From Limnohabitans sp. 63ED37-2 (lineage in GTDB: Bacteria; Pseudomonadota; Gammaproteobacteria; Burkholderiales; Burkholderiaceae_C): a stretch of DNA of 64,000 nt. The stretch is from contig NZ_CP011774.1 in assembly GCF_001412535.1 (NCBI RefSeq), positions 863,501 through 927,500 on the forward strand, in the 5' to 3' direction. A program made the position numbers and the translations under genes. Of this stretch, positions 1 to 9,083 are shown one piece after another (position 1 is the stretch's first letter; every line of letters begins with the position of its first letter). Under the pieces are notes generated by a model that saw only the letters and a program-made list of their open reading frames with translations, did not search any database and had not been told where the DNA came from.

Positions 1-1137
1 CAGGCTGGCCAAGCTGCGCGTGGACAACTTGTCTTTGGCTTCGCTCATGCCCAGCTTTTTCAGGGCATTGATCAGCCATTCGGCGTTGTCGACGTTGTCG
101 CCAGCCTCGGTGTGCTTCACGATCGCTTCGCGAATGGTCATGCGTGCGAAAGGCTTGTTCAGGTCGACCGGCTTTCCGTTATAGGTCAGGTCTAGGGTGC
201 CCACAGCGGTCATGGCTGCGTCGCGGATCAGGCTTTCGGTAAAACCCATCAGATCCTGGTAGTTCCAGTAGGCCGCGTAGAACTCCATCATGGTGAACTC
301 TGGGTTGTGGCGCACCGAGATGCCTTCGTTGCGGAAGTTACGGTTGATCTCGAACACGCGCTCAAAACCGCCCACCAACAGACGCTTGAGGTAGAGCTCG
401 GGCGCAATGCGCAGGAACATCTCTTGGTCCAGCGCGTTGTGGTGCGTCACAAAGGGCTTGGCGTTGGCACCGCCGGGAATGGGGTGCAGCATGGGCGTTT
501 CGACTTCCAAAAAGCCGTGTTGGACCATGAACTCGCGGATGCCGCTCACGGCCTTGCTGCGGGCGGCAAAGCGCTTGCGGGCGGCTTCGTCGGTCATCAG
601 GTCCACATAGCGCTGGCGGTATTTGACTTCCTGGTCGGCCACGCCATGGAACTTGTCGGGCATGGGGCGCAAGCTCTTGGTGAGCATGCGGATGCCGGTG
701 GCGTGGATCGACAATTCGCCCGTGCGGGTTTTGAACAGGTGGCCTTCCACGCCCACGATGTCGCCCAGGTCCCAGTGTTTGAACAAGGCGTACAGGTCTT
801 CGCCCACATCGTCGCGGGTCACATACACCTGGATGCGGCCCGTGGCGTCTTGCAGCGTGGCAAAGCTGGCCTTGCCCATGACGCGCTTGAGCATCATGCG
901 GCCAGCGACCTTGGCCATGGTTTTGGCCACGCCTTCGCCGTTCAGGGCTTCGGCTTCTTTGCTGCCATGGGCTTCGTGCAGGTTGGCGGCGTGGTGCTCG
1001 GGCTTGAAGTCGTTGGGAAAGGCCACGCCTTTGCCTTCGGCCTGCGCCTGGCGCATGGCTTTGAGTTTTTCGCGGCGCTCGGCGATCAGTTGGTTTTCAT
1101 CTTGTGCGGGAGCGGCGGGGGCGGTCGTGTCAGACAT
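1..1137 (-). CDS. lysS: Lysine--tRNA ligase (LysS), 3' end outside window
   Basis: Class II aminoacyl-tRNA synthetase that charges tRNA-Lys in the cytoplasm. The first 379 residues are visible, starting MSDTTAPAAPAQDENQLIAE; the family is about 500 residues, so the C-terminal quarter lies beyond base 1. The OB-fold anticodon-binding part (GRIQVYVTRDDVG) covers roughly residues 60-180. The class II catalytic domain follows, with motif 2 in FERVFEINRNFRNEGISVRH near residue 280. The ATG at 1137 is preferred because the short Ala/Pro/Gln-rich N-terminus before the OB-fold is typical. It is transcribed away from the LON-domain gene. Identity is very secure; only the end is missing. Confidence 0.97.
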   Translation of the reverse strand, partial: MSDTTAPAAPAQDENQLIAERREKLKAMRQAQAEGKGVAFPNDFKPEHHAANLHEAHGSKEAEALNGEGVAKTMAKVAGRMMLKRVMGKASFATLQDATGRIQVYVTRDDVGEDLYALFKHWDLGDIVGVEGHLFKTRTGELSIHATGIRMLTKSLRPMPDKFHGVADQEVKYRQRYVDLMTDEAARKRFAARSKAVSGIREFMVQHGFLEVETPMLHPIPGGANAKPFVTHHNALDQEMFLRIAPELYLKRLLVGGFERVFEINRNFRNEGISVRHNPEFTMMEFYAAYWNYQDLMGFTESLIRDAAMTAVGTLDLTYNGKPVDLNKPFARMTIREAIVKHTEAGDNVDNAEWLINALKKLGMSEAKDKLSTRSLASL

Positions 1138-1220
1138 GGCAAGGTGCAGTGGGGACCGTGGCGCTTGGACGCCGCCCGATCCGGGGTTGTGGGGTGCGCG
1201 AGGGCGCAAAGCCCTCTATT

Positions 1221-1898
1221 TTATGAGTTTGTGGGGGGCTTCTGGCCGGGCCGTGGTGGCGTCGTGTCGGAAGGGGCCACCATGTCGCCCACCAGCTCGA
1301 GCCGCATCAGCGGTTCTTGCAGGGCAAACAGCCGGTATTTCATCTGCAAAGGCAAGGGCAGCAACTCGCCCCAGCGGTTGGACAGCCAGCTGCAGTCCTG
1401 CAGTCGCCAGGCCTCGGCCCAGTGGGGCATCACGCTGGCTTGTTCGCTCAGCTGGGTCAGGGCCTGGTGCATTTGCGCCGACAAGTGCTGCAGGTCTTCG
1501 GGCACTTGAACCGCGGGCTCGGGCGGCAGGGGCAGTACCCGCCCCAGCCACAGGCCGTCGCTGCGCTGCTGTTTGGCCTCAATGCGGAATTTCTCCACCC
1601 CTCGGCACCAGACCATCACCAGGCCGGGCTGGGGCCGCTCAATGCGTTCGATCTGTACTCGGGTGCCCATGGCTTCAAACTGTTCGGCCGCTTGGCCGGG
1701 TCGGTGCACCTCGCGGCCCTGGGTGAGTGTGACCACGCCAAAGCCTGTGCCTTGGCGCTCGCATTCGCCAATCATCTGCAGGTAGCGCAGCTCAAACAAT
1801 TGCAGAGGCAACAAAGCGCCCGGGAACAGCACCGTGCCCAGCGGGAACAGTGGCAATTCGGTCAGGGCTTGCGGGGAAGGGGTGTCGCGATCGGGCAT
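1221..1898 (-). CDS. LON peptidase substrate-binding domain protein
   Basis: A 225-residue cytoplasmic protein made essentially of one LON N-terminal (PUA-like) substrate-binding domain without the ATPase or protease parts of Lon. The diagnostic N-terminus LPLFPLGTVLFPGALLPLQL, then FELRYLQMI and GFGVV, covers residues 14-60; the remainder is the helical half of the domain. Stand-alone LON-domain proteins are widespread in Betaproteobacteria and their exact role is not established; a part in recognising or delivering substrate proteins is inferred only. The gene lies just upstream of lysS on the same strand, 83 bases away, and diverges from yggT with 32 bases between the two starts. Confidence 0.85.
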   Translation of the reverse strand: MPDRDTPSPQALTELPLFPLGTVLFPGALLPLQLFELRYLQMIGECERQGTGFGVVTLTQGREVHRPGQAAEQFEAMGTRVQIERIERPQPGLVMVWCRGVEKFRIEAKQQRSDGLWLGRVLPLPPEPAVQVPEDLQHLSAQMHQALTQLSEQASVMPHWAEAWRLQDCSWLSNRWGELLPLPLQMKYRLFALQEPLMRLELVGDMVAPSDTTPPRPGQKPPTNS

Positions 1899-1930
1899 CT
1901 GGGTATCATCGCACGAGCAGGAGAAAAACG

Positions 1931-2479
1931 ATGTTGTTCCAGATGGTGAGCTTGGTGTTGGATGTGGTGGCGGGCCTGGTCGCAGGCACTTGTTTGTTGC
2001 GTTTTTTGATGCAATGGCAGCGCATTTCTTTTCACCAGCCTTTGGGCCAGTTTGTGTTTGCGGTCACCGACTGGTTGGTTTTGCCGCTGCGCCGGGTGAT
2101 CCCGCCATGGTCGGCCTGGGATTTGTCGAGTCTGGTGGGGGCCTTCCTCATCAAGCTGGTGCAGTACAGCTTGTTGTGGCTGGTCGCGGGCGGGCAGGGG
2201 GCCTTGGCCTTGCTGCCGCTGGTCAGTCTGGTGGGCATGGCCCAGCTGGTGGTGTCGGCCCTGAGTGCGCTGGTGCTGGTGTTGGCTGTGATGTCTTGGG
2301 TCAACCCCGGCTCACCCATGTACAGCCTGGCGGCTCGTTTGAGTCAGCCCTTTTTGAAGCCTTTTCAGCGGGTGGTGCCTCTGATCGGTGGGGTGGATTT
2401 GTCGCCCATCGCCTTGCTGGTGGTCTTGCAGTTGATCGGCATGGTGTTGGCCTCGCTGCAAATGGGCTGGATGCACTGA
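1931..2479 (+). CDS. YggT family membrane protein
   Basis: A 182-residue integral inner-membrane protein of the YggT family. Two YggT repeats are visible: residues 1-75, with LRFLMQWQRISFHQPLGQF followed by a short hydrophobic hairpin, and residues 95-180, with MSWVNPGSPMYSLAARLSQP, which is the hallmark (S/N)P-x-Y...(L)xxPFL signature. Four or more membrane segments are predicted by eye. The ATG at 1931 was chosen because AGGAG lies 8 bases upstream and the protein begins directly with a hydrophobic helix; upstream in-frame codons overlap the divergent LON-domain gene. The family is poorly characterised; roles in osmotic or division-related membrane processes have been suggested elsewhere. 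Confidence 0.87.
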   Translation: MLFQMVSLVLDVVAGLVAGTCLLRFLMQWQRISFHQPLGQFVFAVTDWLVLPLRRVIPPWSAWDLSSLVGAFLIKLVQYSLLWLVAGGQGALALLPLVSLVGMAQLVVSALSALVLVLAVMSWVNPGSPMYSLAARLSQPFLKPFQRVVPLIGGVDLSPIALLVVLQLIGMVLASLQMGWMH

Positions 2480-2504
2480 ACCGTTGAAAGCTTTTCTTCA
2501 ACAA

Positions 2505-2528
2505 AAAGGCCCTCCAAAGAGGGCCTTT
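2505..2528. terminator. Bidirectional intrinsic terminator between yggT and accD
   Basis: A perfect 10-bp stem (AAAGGCCCTC ... GAGGGCCTTT) with a CAAA loop lies between the convergent yggT (ends 2479) and accD (ends 2549). Flanking A and T tracts make it usable in both directions. Confidence 0.85.
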
Positions 2529-2548
2529 GTTTTGGGGTGTTGGCCGAC

Positions 2549-3421
2549 TCAGCTGACCGCGTCTGCCGGCTGGCGCTGCAGCATGGCCAGTGTGCTGGCG
2601 ATGGTTTTGCGCAGTTCACGGCGGTCGCAGATGAAGTCCACCGCGCCTTTGGTTTGCAGGAATTCGGCACGCTGGAAGCCTTCAGGCAAGGTCACGCGCA
2701 CGGTGCTTTCGATCACGCGGGGGCCCGCAAAGCCGATCAGGGCTTTGGGCTCGGCAATCACCACATCGCCCAAGAAAGCAAAACCGGCCGACACACCGCC
2801 CATGGTCGGGTCGGTCAGCACGCTGATGTAGGGCAGGCCTTTCTTGGCCAAGCGGGTTAAGGCGGCGTTGGTCTTGGCCATTTGCATGAGCGAGAGCAAG
2901 CCCTCTTGCATGCGGGCACCGCCCGTGGCGGTGAAGCACACAAACGGTACTTTTTGGGCGATGGCGGTTTCCACGCCGCGCACAAAACGCTCGCCCACGA
3001 CCGAACCCATGGAGCCGCCCATGAAGTCAAATTCGAAGCAAGCGGCGACCAGGTTGATGCTGTGCACCGCACCGCCCATGACCACCAGGGCATCGGTCTC
3101 ACCCGTGTTGTCCATGGCCTCTTTCAGGCGCTCGGGGTATTTGCGGCTGTCTTTGAACTTGAGTGGGTCCACCGGCACCACTTCTTGTCCGATTTCGTAG
3201 CGGCCTTCGCCGTCCAAAAAGGCGTTCAGGCGGGCGCGGGCACCGATGCGCAGGTGGTGCGAGCAGCCGGGGCAAACGTTCTGGTTTTCTTCCAGGTCGG
3301 TTTTGTAGAGCACCGTTTCGCAGCTGGGGCATTTGACCCACAAGCCCTCAGGCACCGTGCGGCGATCGGCCGGGTCGGTGTGCTGGATCTTGGGGGGGAG
3401 CAGTTTTTCAAGCCAACTCAT
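2549..3421 (-). CDS. accD: Acetyl-CoA carboxylase carboxyltransferase subunit beta
   Basis: A 290-residue cytoplasmic beta subunit that, with AccA, moves the carboxyl group from biotin-BCCP to acetyl-CoA, giving malonyl-CoA for fatty acid synthesis. The N-terminal four-cysteine zinc ribbon is intact (CPSC at residues 31-34 and CPGC at about 50-53). A crotonase-type carboxyltransferase core follows, with GGARMQEG, SLMQMAKT and PTMGGVSAGFA. Length is normal for the family. It is the last visible gene of the asd-fimV-truA-trpFBA-accD run. In related genomes folC usually follows, but here a terminator and the convergent yggT come next. Confidence 0.97.
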   Translation of the reverse strand: MSWLEKLLPPKIQHTDPADRRTVPEGLWVKCPSCETVLYKTDLEENQNVCPGCSHHLRIGARARLNAFLDGEGRYEIGQEVVPVDPLKFKDSRKYPERLKEAMDNTGETDALVVMGGAVHSINLVAACFEFDFMGGSMGSVVGERFVRGVETAIAQKVPFVCFTATGGARMQEGLLSLMQMAKTNAALTRLAKKGLPYISVLTDPTMGGVSAGFAFLGDVVIAEPKALIGFAGPRVIESTVRVTLPEGFQRAEFLQTKGAVDFICDRRELRKTIASTLAMLQRQPADAVS

Positions 3422-3529
3422 GAGGTTTTCTCCTTGTGCGGCAAATTATCGTTGAAACGGGCTGGGGCTCATTTCACATGGCGAAGGTGGCGAGGGCCTG
3501 ATTCCGACCGCCGGGGCAGGCCCTGGCGC

Positions 3530-4339
3530 TCAGGCGTCCAGCGCTTGCCGGATGCCGGAGAGAAACTCAGCGGCCACGTCGTTGATGCGGTCAGCAGGCG
3601 CTGCGTCGATCAGCTGGATCAGGCGCGAACCGATCACCACCGCGTCAGCTACCCGGCTGATGGCTTTGGCCGTCTGCGCGTCGCGGATGCCAAAGCCAAC
3701 ACCCACCGGCACGCTCACATGCTGCCGGATGCGCGGCAGCATGGCTTCGACCGCGTCGGTGTCCAGCGTGCCAGATCCTGTGACGCCTTTGAGGGACACG
3801 TAATACACGTAGCCGCTGGCCACTTGGGCCACCTGTTGCATGCGCTCGTTGGTGCTGGTGGGGGCCAGTAAAAATATCAGGTCCATGCTGTGGGCGCGCA
3901 GTTTGGCGGCAAATTCCACGCATTCTTCGGGCGGGTAGTCCACGATCAGCACGCCGTCCACACCGGCTGCCGAGGCATCACGGATGAAGCTGTCAGCGCC
4001 GTGTTTTTGGTCGTAGCGCTCCACCGGGTTGGCGTAACCCATCAGCACCACCGGGGTGGTGGTGTTGGTTTGGCGGAACTCACGCACCATGTCCAATACC
4101 TGCACAGTGCCAATGCCCAAGGCCAAGGCTTTGTCCCCCGCTTTTTGAATCACGGGGCCATCGGCCGAGGGGTCCGAAAACGGCACCCCCAGCTCGATGA
4201 TGTCGGCCCCGGCTTCGGCCATGGCGTGCATCAGGGGCACGGTGGTGGTTTTTTGGGGGAAACCTGCCGTGACATACGGGATCAGGGCTTTGCGGTCCTG
4301 GGATTTCAGGGCGGAGAGGGTGGGGTCGATGCGGCTCAT
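3530..4339 (-). CDS. trpA: Tryptophan synthase alpha chain
   Basis: A 269-residue TIM-barrel subunit that cleaves indole-3-glycerol phosphate to indole and glyceraldehyde 3-phosphate and channels indole to TrpB. Diagnostic segments are ELGVPFSDPSADGPVIQ (residues 51-67, with the catalytic Glu and Asp region), VLMGYANP, VDGVLIVDYPPEE and VGVGFGIRDAQ. It lies 9 bases downstream of trpB and 108 bases upstream of accD on the same strand. A betaproteobacterial trpFBA-accD arrangement, separate from trpEGDC, is expected. Confidence 0.97.
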   Translation of the reverse strand: MSRIDPTLSALKSQDRKALIPYVTAGFPQKTTTVPLMHAMAEAGADIIELGVPFSDPSADGPVIQKAGDKALALGIGTVQVLDMVREFRQTNTTTPVVLMGYANPVERYDQKHGADSFIRDASAAGVDGVLIVDYPPEECVEFAAKLRAHSMDLIFLLAPTSTNERMQQVAQVASGYVYYVSLKGVTGSGTLDTDAVEAMLPRIRQHVSVPVGVGFGIRDAQTAKAISRVADAVVIGSRLIQLIDAAPADRINDVAAEFLSGIRQALDA

Positions 4340-4348
4340 GTGGGGCTC

Positions 4349-5632
4349 TTACTTCACAAAGTTCACGGGCTGCTCGCCACCTTTGACCGATTGGCCTTGG
4401 CAGCTGGGGCGGCAATAAAAATCGGCGTTCGACAAGTCGGCCACGGTGCCGATGTCCTTGTCGCCGCGACCCGATAGGTTGACCAAAATGCTTTGGTCCG
4501 GACGCATGGTCTTGGCCAGATTCATCGCGTAGGCCACGGCGTGGCTCGATTCCAGGGCGGGGATGATGCCCTCGGTGCGGCACAGGTAGTGGAAGGCTTC
4601 CAGCGCTTCCTTGTCGGTGATGCCCACGTACTCGGCGCGGCCGATGTCTTTTAAATAAGCGTGTTCGGGGCCGACGCCGGGGTAGTCCAGACCCGCGCTC
4701 ACACTGTGCGTTTCGGTGATCTGGCCGTTCTCGTCTTGCAGGATGTAAGTACGGTTGCCGTGCAGCACGCCGGGTGTGCCCAGTTGCAGCGAGGCAGAGT
4801 GCTTGCCTGTGTCCAGGCCCTCGCCTGCGGCTTCGACGCCGATCAGGCGGGTTTTGTCGTGCGGAATGTAGGGGTAGAAGATGCCCATGGCATTGCTGCC
4901 ACCGCCCACACAGGCGATCACAGCGTCGGGCTGCTGCTCGGCCATTTGGAGCGTTTTGAACATCTCGGGCATTTGCGTCAGGCACTCTTCACCGATCACG
5001 CTTTGGAAGTCGCGCACCATCATGGGGTAGGGATGGGGGCCTGCCACGGTGCCGATGATGTAGAAGGTGTTGTCCACATTGGCCACCCAGTCGCGCATGG
5101 CTTCGTTCAGGGCGTCTTTGAGTGTTTTGCTGCCGGACTCCACGGGCACCACGGTCGCACCCAAGAGTTTCATGCGGTAAACGTTGGGGCTTTGGCGTTT
5201 GACGTCTTCGGCGCCCATGTAGACCACACATTCCAGGCCGTAGCGGGCACAAATGGTGGCCGTGGCCACGCCGTGCTGACCCGCACCGGTTTCGGCAATG
5301 ATGCGCGGCTTGCCCATGCGCTTGGCCAGCATGGCCTGGCCGATGGTGTTGTTGATCTTGTGGGCACCCGTGTGGTTCAGGTCTTCGCGCTTCAAGAAGA
5401 TTTGTGCGCCGCCCATCTCACGGCTCATGCGGGCCGCGTGGTAAACGGGCGAGGGGCGGCCCACAAAGTGCGCCAGCTCGGACTTGAATTCGGCGATGAA
5501 GGCCGGGTCGTGTTGGTACTGGGCGTAGGCGGCTTTGAGCTCGTTGATGGCGTGGGTCAGGGTTTCGCTGACAAAGCTGCCGCCATAGATGCCGAAATGG
5601 CCTTTGAGGTCAGGTTGTTGGTAATCGAACAT
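4349..5632 (-). CDS. trpB: Tryptophan synthase beta chain
   Basis: A 427-residue PLP enzyme that condenses indole with serine to make tryptophan, forming the alpha2-beta2 complex with TrpA. The PLP lysine lies in HTGAHKINN, and the glycine-rich phosphate-binding loop is CVGGGSNAMG. The start at 5632 (MFDYQQPDLKGHFGIYGG) matches the normal family N-terminus and has GAAGG upstream; a longer in-frame reading to 5689 would add 19 residues with no family match. It sits between trpF (87 bases upstream) and trpA (9 bases downstream), consistent with one transcript. Confidence 0.97.
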   Translation of the reverse strand: MFDYQQPDLKGHFGIYGGSFVSETLTHAINELKAAYAQYQHDPAFIAEFKSELAHFVGRPSPVYHAARMSREMGGAQIFLKREDLNHTGAHKINNTIGQAMLAKRMGKPRIIAETGAGQHGVATATICARYGLECVVYMGAEDVKRQSPNVYRMKLLGATVVPVESGSKTLKDALNEAMRDWVANVDNTFYIIGTVAGPHPYPMMVRDFQSVIGEECLTQMPEMFKTLQMAEQQPDAVIACVGGGSNAMGIFYPYIPHDKTRLIGVEAAGEGLDTGKHSASLQLGTPGVLHGNRTYILQDENGQITETHSVSAGLDYPGVGPEHAYLKDIGRAEYVGITDKEALEAFHYLCRTEGIIPALESSHAVAYAMNLAKTMRPDQSILVNLSGRGDKDIGTVADLSNADFYCRPSCQGQSVKGGEQPVNFVK

Positions 5633-5718
5633 GGTAATGGCCTTCGTTGGGGCGGGGCCGCTCGGTGCTTGCAGGGCTGAGCGCTGCAAAGTAAGCCGAG
5701 GCTTGCCCGTGAACTGAT

Positions 5719-6414
5719 TTAAAGGGGAGAGGGATTGTCTGCGGTGCGCACCGCTTGGACAAACTGCCGCATTTTGTCGGCATCTTTGAGGCCCTTGCCT
5801 GCTTCGATGCCGGAGCTCACGTCAACGGCCAGAGATAGGCCGTGCGTGCGCAGTGCCCGAATGCCATCGCCCACGTTTGCAGGTGTGAGTCCACCAGACA
5901 AAACGAGGTGAGCATTGACGTTTGGTGGCAGGAGTGACCAATGGAATGTTTTGCCGCCGCCGCCGTATCCGTCGACATGGGCGTCGAGCAAGAGGGCTTG
6001 GGCTGCGTGATGAAGGTGTGCAAATTCTAGCAAGTCGAAGTCGTGGACCTCGGACAGGGGGATTCGGGCGGCTTTGAGGTGGGGGCGGCCTGTGCGCCGC
6101 GACATGTCTTCGCAGAAGTCGGCCGACTCGTCGCCATGAAACTGCAGCAATGCGCCGGGCACGGCGGTGCAAGCGGCCTCGATGCGCTCAGGCGTTTCGT
6201 TAACGAAGAGGAGCACAGGTGTCACAAAAGCGGGCAGCAGGCGTGCCAGCTCGGCCGCCCGCTCGATGCTCACGCTGCGGGGGCTGGGCGGGTAGAGCAC
6301 AAAACCAATGGCGTCGGCACCCATGGCGCAGGCGGCCAGCACGTCGGCCTCGCGGGTGAAACCACACATTTTGATGCGGGTGCGTTGCTGCGGGGCGGGG
6401 CTGATCAGCGTCAT
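5719..6414 (-). CDS. trpF: Phosphoribosylanthranilate isomerase
   Basis: A 231-residue TIM-barrel enzyme that isomerises phosphoribosylanthranilate in tryptophan synthesis. The catalytic cysteine is in RIKMCGFT near the N-terminus. GADAIGFVLYPPSPRSV, LQFHGDE and a terminal VDVSSGIEAGKGLKD phosphate-binding segment are all present. The ATG at 6412-6414 overlaps the truA stop codon (TGA at 6411-6413) as ATGA, strongly suggesting translational coupling; an alternative TTG at 6423 is less likely. Position and length are those of a normal Burkholderiales trpF. Confidence 0.96.
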   Translation of the reverse strand: MTLISPAPQQRTRIKMCGFTREADVLAACAMGADAIGFVLYPPSPRSVSIERAAELARLLPAFVTPVLLFVNETPERIEAACTAVPGALLQFHGDESADFCEDMSRRTGRPHLKAARIPLSEVHDFDLLEFAHLHHAAQALLLDAHVDGYGGGGKTFHWSLLPPNVNAHLVLSGGLTPANVGDGIRALRTHGLSLAVDVSSGIEAGKGLKDADKMRQFVQAVRTADNPSPL

Positions 6415-7196
6415 GGCAACCAATCAAAAGCAGGGGTGGTGTCGGGCAGGCCCCATTCGGGGCTGTAGATGGGCCCTGCAAAGTACAGCCCATCTGGAGA
6501 AAACGTGGGCGCTGCGGCGTCGCGGCTTTGGGCCCGCAGCACCTCACGCATCCAGTCGGGGGATTGGTTGCCTTGGCCGATGGTGACCAGGCAGCCCATG
6601 ATGTTACGGATCATGTGGTGCAAAAAGGCGTTGCCCTCGAATTCAAAGCGCCAATAAGCGCCATGCCGGGTGATGCCGATGTGCCGCAGGGTTTTGACGG
6701 GCGACAGTGCTTGGCAGCTGCTGGCCCGGAACGATGAAAAATCGTGCTCACCCAGCAGATGCTGGCTGGCTTCGCGCATGGGTGCTTCGGCCAGCGGACG
6801 GTACACCCAGCCCACGCGGCCCGCTTCCAGGCTGGGGCGCACGATCGAGTCCAGCACCACATAGATGTAGCGCCTGCCCGTGGCACTGGCGCGGCAATGG
6901 AAGGTCTCGGGCACAACCTGCGCCCATTGCACCGCGATGTCGGAGGGCAAATAGCGGTTGGTGCCGCGCACCCAAGAGTGGGTGTCGCGCTCCAGGTGGG
7001 TGTCAAAGTGCACCACCTGCATGAGGCCGTGCACGCCCGCATCGGTGCGGCCTGCGCACAAGGTGCTGATGCGGGGCACGTCACCAAATTGGGCCAGTGC
7101 TTTTTCGAGTTTGTCTTGAATGGTCAGGCCCGTGGCTTGACTTTGCCAGCCTTGGTAAGCCGTGCCCGAATAGCAGACGCCCAGGGCCAGCCTCAC
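6411..7196 (-). CDS. truA: tRNA pseudouridine(38-40) synthase
   Basis: A 261-residue enzyme that converts uridines 38-40 of the tRNA anticodon stem-loop to pseudouridine. The catalytic aspartate lies in CAGRTDAGVHGLMQVVHF (residues 47-64); YSGTAYQGWQSQ at the N-terminus and FEGNAFLHHMIRNIMGCLV near the C-terminus are TruA hallmarks. Its start overlaps the fimV stop by 4 bases and its stop overlaps the trpF start. The gene is therefore embedded in a tightly coupled fimV-truA-trpF run, an arrangement conserved in many betaproteobacteria. Confidence 0.96.
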   Translation of the reverse strand: MRLALGVCYSGTAYQGWQSQATGLTIQDKLEKALAQFGDVPRISTLCAGRTDAGVHGLMQVVHFDTHLERDTHSWVRGTNRYLPSDIAVQWAQVVPETFHCRASATGRRYIYVVLDSIVRPSLEAGRVGWVYRPLAEAPMREASQHLLGEHDFSSFRASSCQALSPVKTLRHIGITRHGAYWRFEFEGNAFLHHMIRNIMGCLVTIGQGNQSPDWMREVLRAQSRDAAAPTFSPDGLYFAGPIYSPEWGLPDTTPAFDWLP

Positions 7197-9046
7197 CTGA
7201 TTTGGCCGAGCATTTGGATGGCGCGGGCCTTGATGTCGCCATGGGTCAATGAAATCACCGACAGAATCAAAGCACGGGCCAGGTCCTTGTCACCCTTGGC
7301 CAAGAGTTGAGCGGCCAGGTTGAGCTTGCTGACTTCGGTGTCCTCGGCTGCGGTGGTGGCCGGTGGCGGGCTCACCGGTGTGGGTGCCGCATAGGCGGGC
7401 GTTGGCGCCATGGGGGCAGGTGCGGTCGATGGCTGAAGGTTCAGGTCGATCGAACTCATTTGCGCGGGAACAGGCATGGGGCTGGGCGTGGCCTGCATCA
7501 CGGGTTCCGTGCTTGGCGCAGGAATGTCGTCGTAGGACGGTGCGTAAATGGATTCTGGCTCAGCCGACCTTCTTCTCATCCAGAATGCCACCAGCAAGAT
7601 GGCCGCTAGCAAACCCGCTGCCCAGGCCCACAGTTGCTTGTTTTCGCTCAGATCCTGTAGGCTCGAACTGGTCATCGTGGACGTTGGAGCCTGTGATGTC
7701 GGCAAGGTCTGGGCCGAGGGGGTGGCAGGCGCAGTCGACACGGCTGCAGCAGAGGGCGTGTTCGAGGCGCTCGCGCTGTTCGTCGAAGCAGGGTTTTGGG
7801 TCAGGGCTTCCAAATCCTTCAGGTTTTTGTTCAAGGCGGCCAGCTGGTCCGAAGTGTCCTTGGCTTCGCGCTCGCTGGCCAATTTGGCATCGGCCGCGTT
7901 GGCACTGACACTCGATTTGGACAAGGTCAGTTTGTCTTGCTGCAGTGCGCCGGGCGCAGGCTTGGCAGGCTCGGCGGTCACGGTGCCCGACATGGAGCGC
8001 GAATTTTTGGAATCCACCAACAAAGGAGACTCGGCCAGACGTCTGGCGTATTCCGCAAACTCCTTGGTTTGGGCAATCACGGTTTTGCGGGCTTCATCGC
8101 GTGAAATTTGTGTGGCTTCACCCAGGTCTGGGATCCGCAGCACAGCACCCGCCTTGACCAGATTCACGTTGCCTTGGATGAAAGCATCCGGATTCGCCTT
8201 GAGCATGGCCAACATCATTTGGTCCAAGCTGGCTTGGCCGCCCAAATAGCGAATGGCCAGTCGAGAGGCTGTGTCTCCGGGTCTGACCTTGATGGATCTG
8301 TCACCGGTTTCCCGAGATGGCTCATTGCCTTTGGGTCTGGCTTGGACTGCGGGCGCTCTCAACGCTGCGGTGGATGCGCTGGTTTCGGTGGTGGATGGCT
8401 GAGGACGTGGAGTCTGGGTGTTGTCGACCGGCGCAAAGCGATAAACAGGGATGTTTCTGGCGTTCAGCTCGACGCTGGTGGCATTCAGGGGGTTGGCCGA
8501 AGCAGGTGTTTCAACCACTCGAGCGAGTGCAGGGGCCGGTGGAATGGGCTGGACCAGCGGGGGCACAACAGGCAACTGAGGGCTGTTGGCAGAGGCAGGT
8601 GTTGAAGAAGAGCGGGCCAGCCGGTCACTCACGGAATTGAGCAGCAAAGCATAGTTTTTGGTGAGCTTGCCGCTGGAGGTTTGGGCTTCCAGAATCAGGT
8701 CAATGAAGTTTTCCTGAATGGGCGCTCGCCCGTTCAAGGTGATGACCGGGGTGCCGTTAGGCCGGTTTTGCAAGCTGGCTGTGACGCCGTTCAGAGCCGG
8801 GTTGAACTCCATGCCCGCTTGGCTGAAGGCACCCGGCGAAGCCAATTGGGCGCGGAGTGACCGCAATTCTTCAGGCGAAGCCTGGGCGACCTCAATTTCA
8901 GCCCTCAAGGGCTCACCAATGCCCGAAAGGATCTGAAGCCGACCCAAGTCCAACGCGGCTGCGGGCAAAACCCATGCTGAAAAAACCAAAGCACCCAAGG
9001 CTTTCATCTTGTGATTTTTTGGCATTTGGCGTTTGGTTTGACCCAT
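7193..9046 (-). CDS. fimV: FimV/HubP family polar-landmark protein
   Basis: A 617-residue inner-membrane protein of the FimV family, which in relatives binds peptidoglycan at the cell pole and supports type IV pili, chemotaxis and polarity. In order: a signal peptide (MKALGALVFSAWVLPAAA), the conserved FimV N-terminal domain (LGRLQILSGIGEPLRAEIEV), a Pro/Ala-rich linker, a LysM segment (IKVRPGDTASRLAIRYLGG), a low-complexity coiled region, one membrane helix (LWAWAAGLLAAILLVAFWM), an acidic Pro/Ala tail and the FimV C-terminal motif (LNLAAQLLAKGDKDLARALI). The ATG at 9046 avoids overlap with asd; starts at 9025 or 9007 are possible. The asd and truA neighbours support the call. Confidence 0.9.
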   Translation of the reverse strand: MGQTKRQMPKNHKMKALGALVFSAWVLPAAALDLGRLQILSGIGEPLRAEIEVAQASPEELRSLRAQLASPGAFSQAGMEFNPALNGVTASLQNRPNGTPVITLNGRAPIQENFIDLILEAQTSSGKLTKNYALLLNSVSDRLARSSSTPASANSPQLPVVPPLVQPIPPAPALARVVETPASANPLNATSVELNARNIPVYRFAPVDNTQTPRPQPSTTETSASTAALRAPAVQARPKGNEPSRETGDRSIKVRPGDTASRLAIRYLGGQASLDQMMLAMLKANPDAFIQGNVNLVKAGAVLRIPDLGEATQISRDEARKTVIAQTKEFAEYARRLAESPLLVDSKNSRSMSGTVTAEPAKPAPGALQQDKLTLSKSSVSANAADAKLASEREAKDTSDQLAALNKNLKDLEALTQNPASTNSASASNTPSAAAVSTAPATPSAQTLPTSQAPTSTMTSSSLQDLSENKQLWAWAAGLLAAILLVAFWMRRRSAEPESIYAPSYDDIPAPSTEPVMQATPSPMPVPAQMSSIDLNLQPSTAPAPMAPTPAYAAPTPVSPPPATTAAEDTEVSKLNLAAQLLAKGDKDLARALILSVISLTHGDIKARAIQMLGQIR

Positions 9047-9083
9047 GGGTATCCCGGAAAACTGTTGTGGTTTCAATGGTGAA

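Noticed and set aside
307..1509. A 400-codon plus-strand open frame opposite lysS and the LON-domain gene
   Set aside because: It is low-complexity, His/Gly/Ala-rich and lies antisense to two well-supported genes; many similar antisense frames occur opposite GC-rich genes throughout the window and were all treated as shadows.
4349..5689. Longer trpB start at 5689
   Set aside because: The extra 19 residues have no family similarity and the start at 5632 has a suitable ribosome site and N-terminus.
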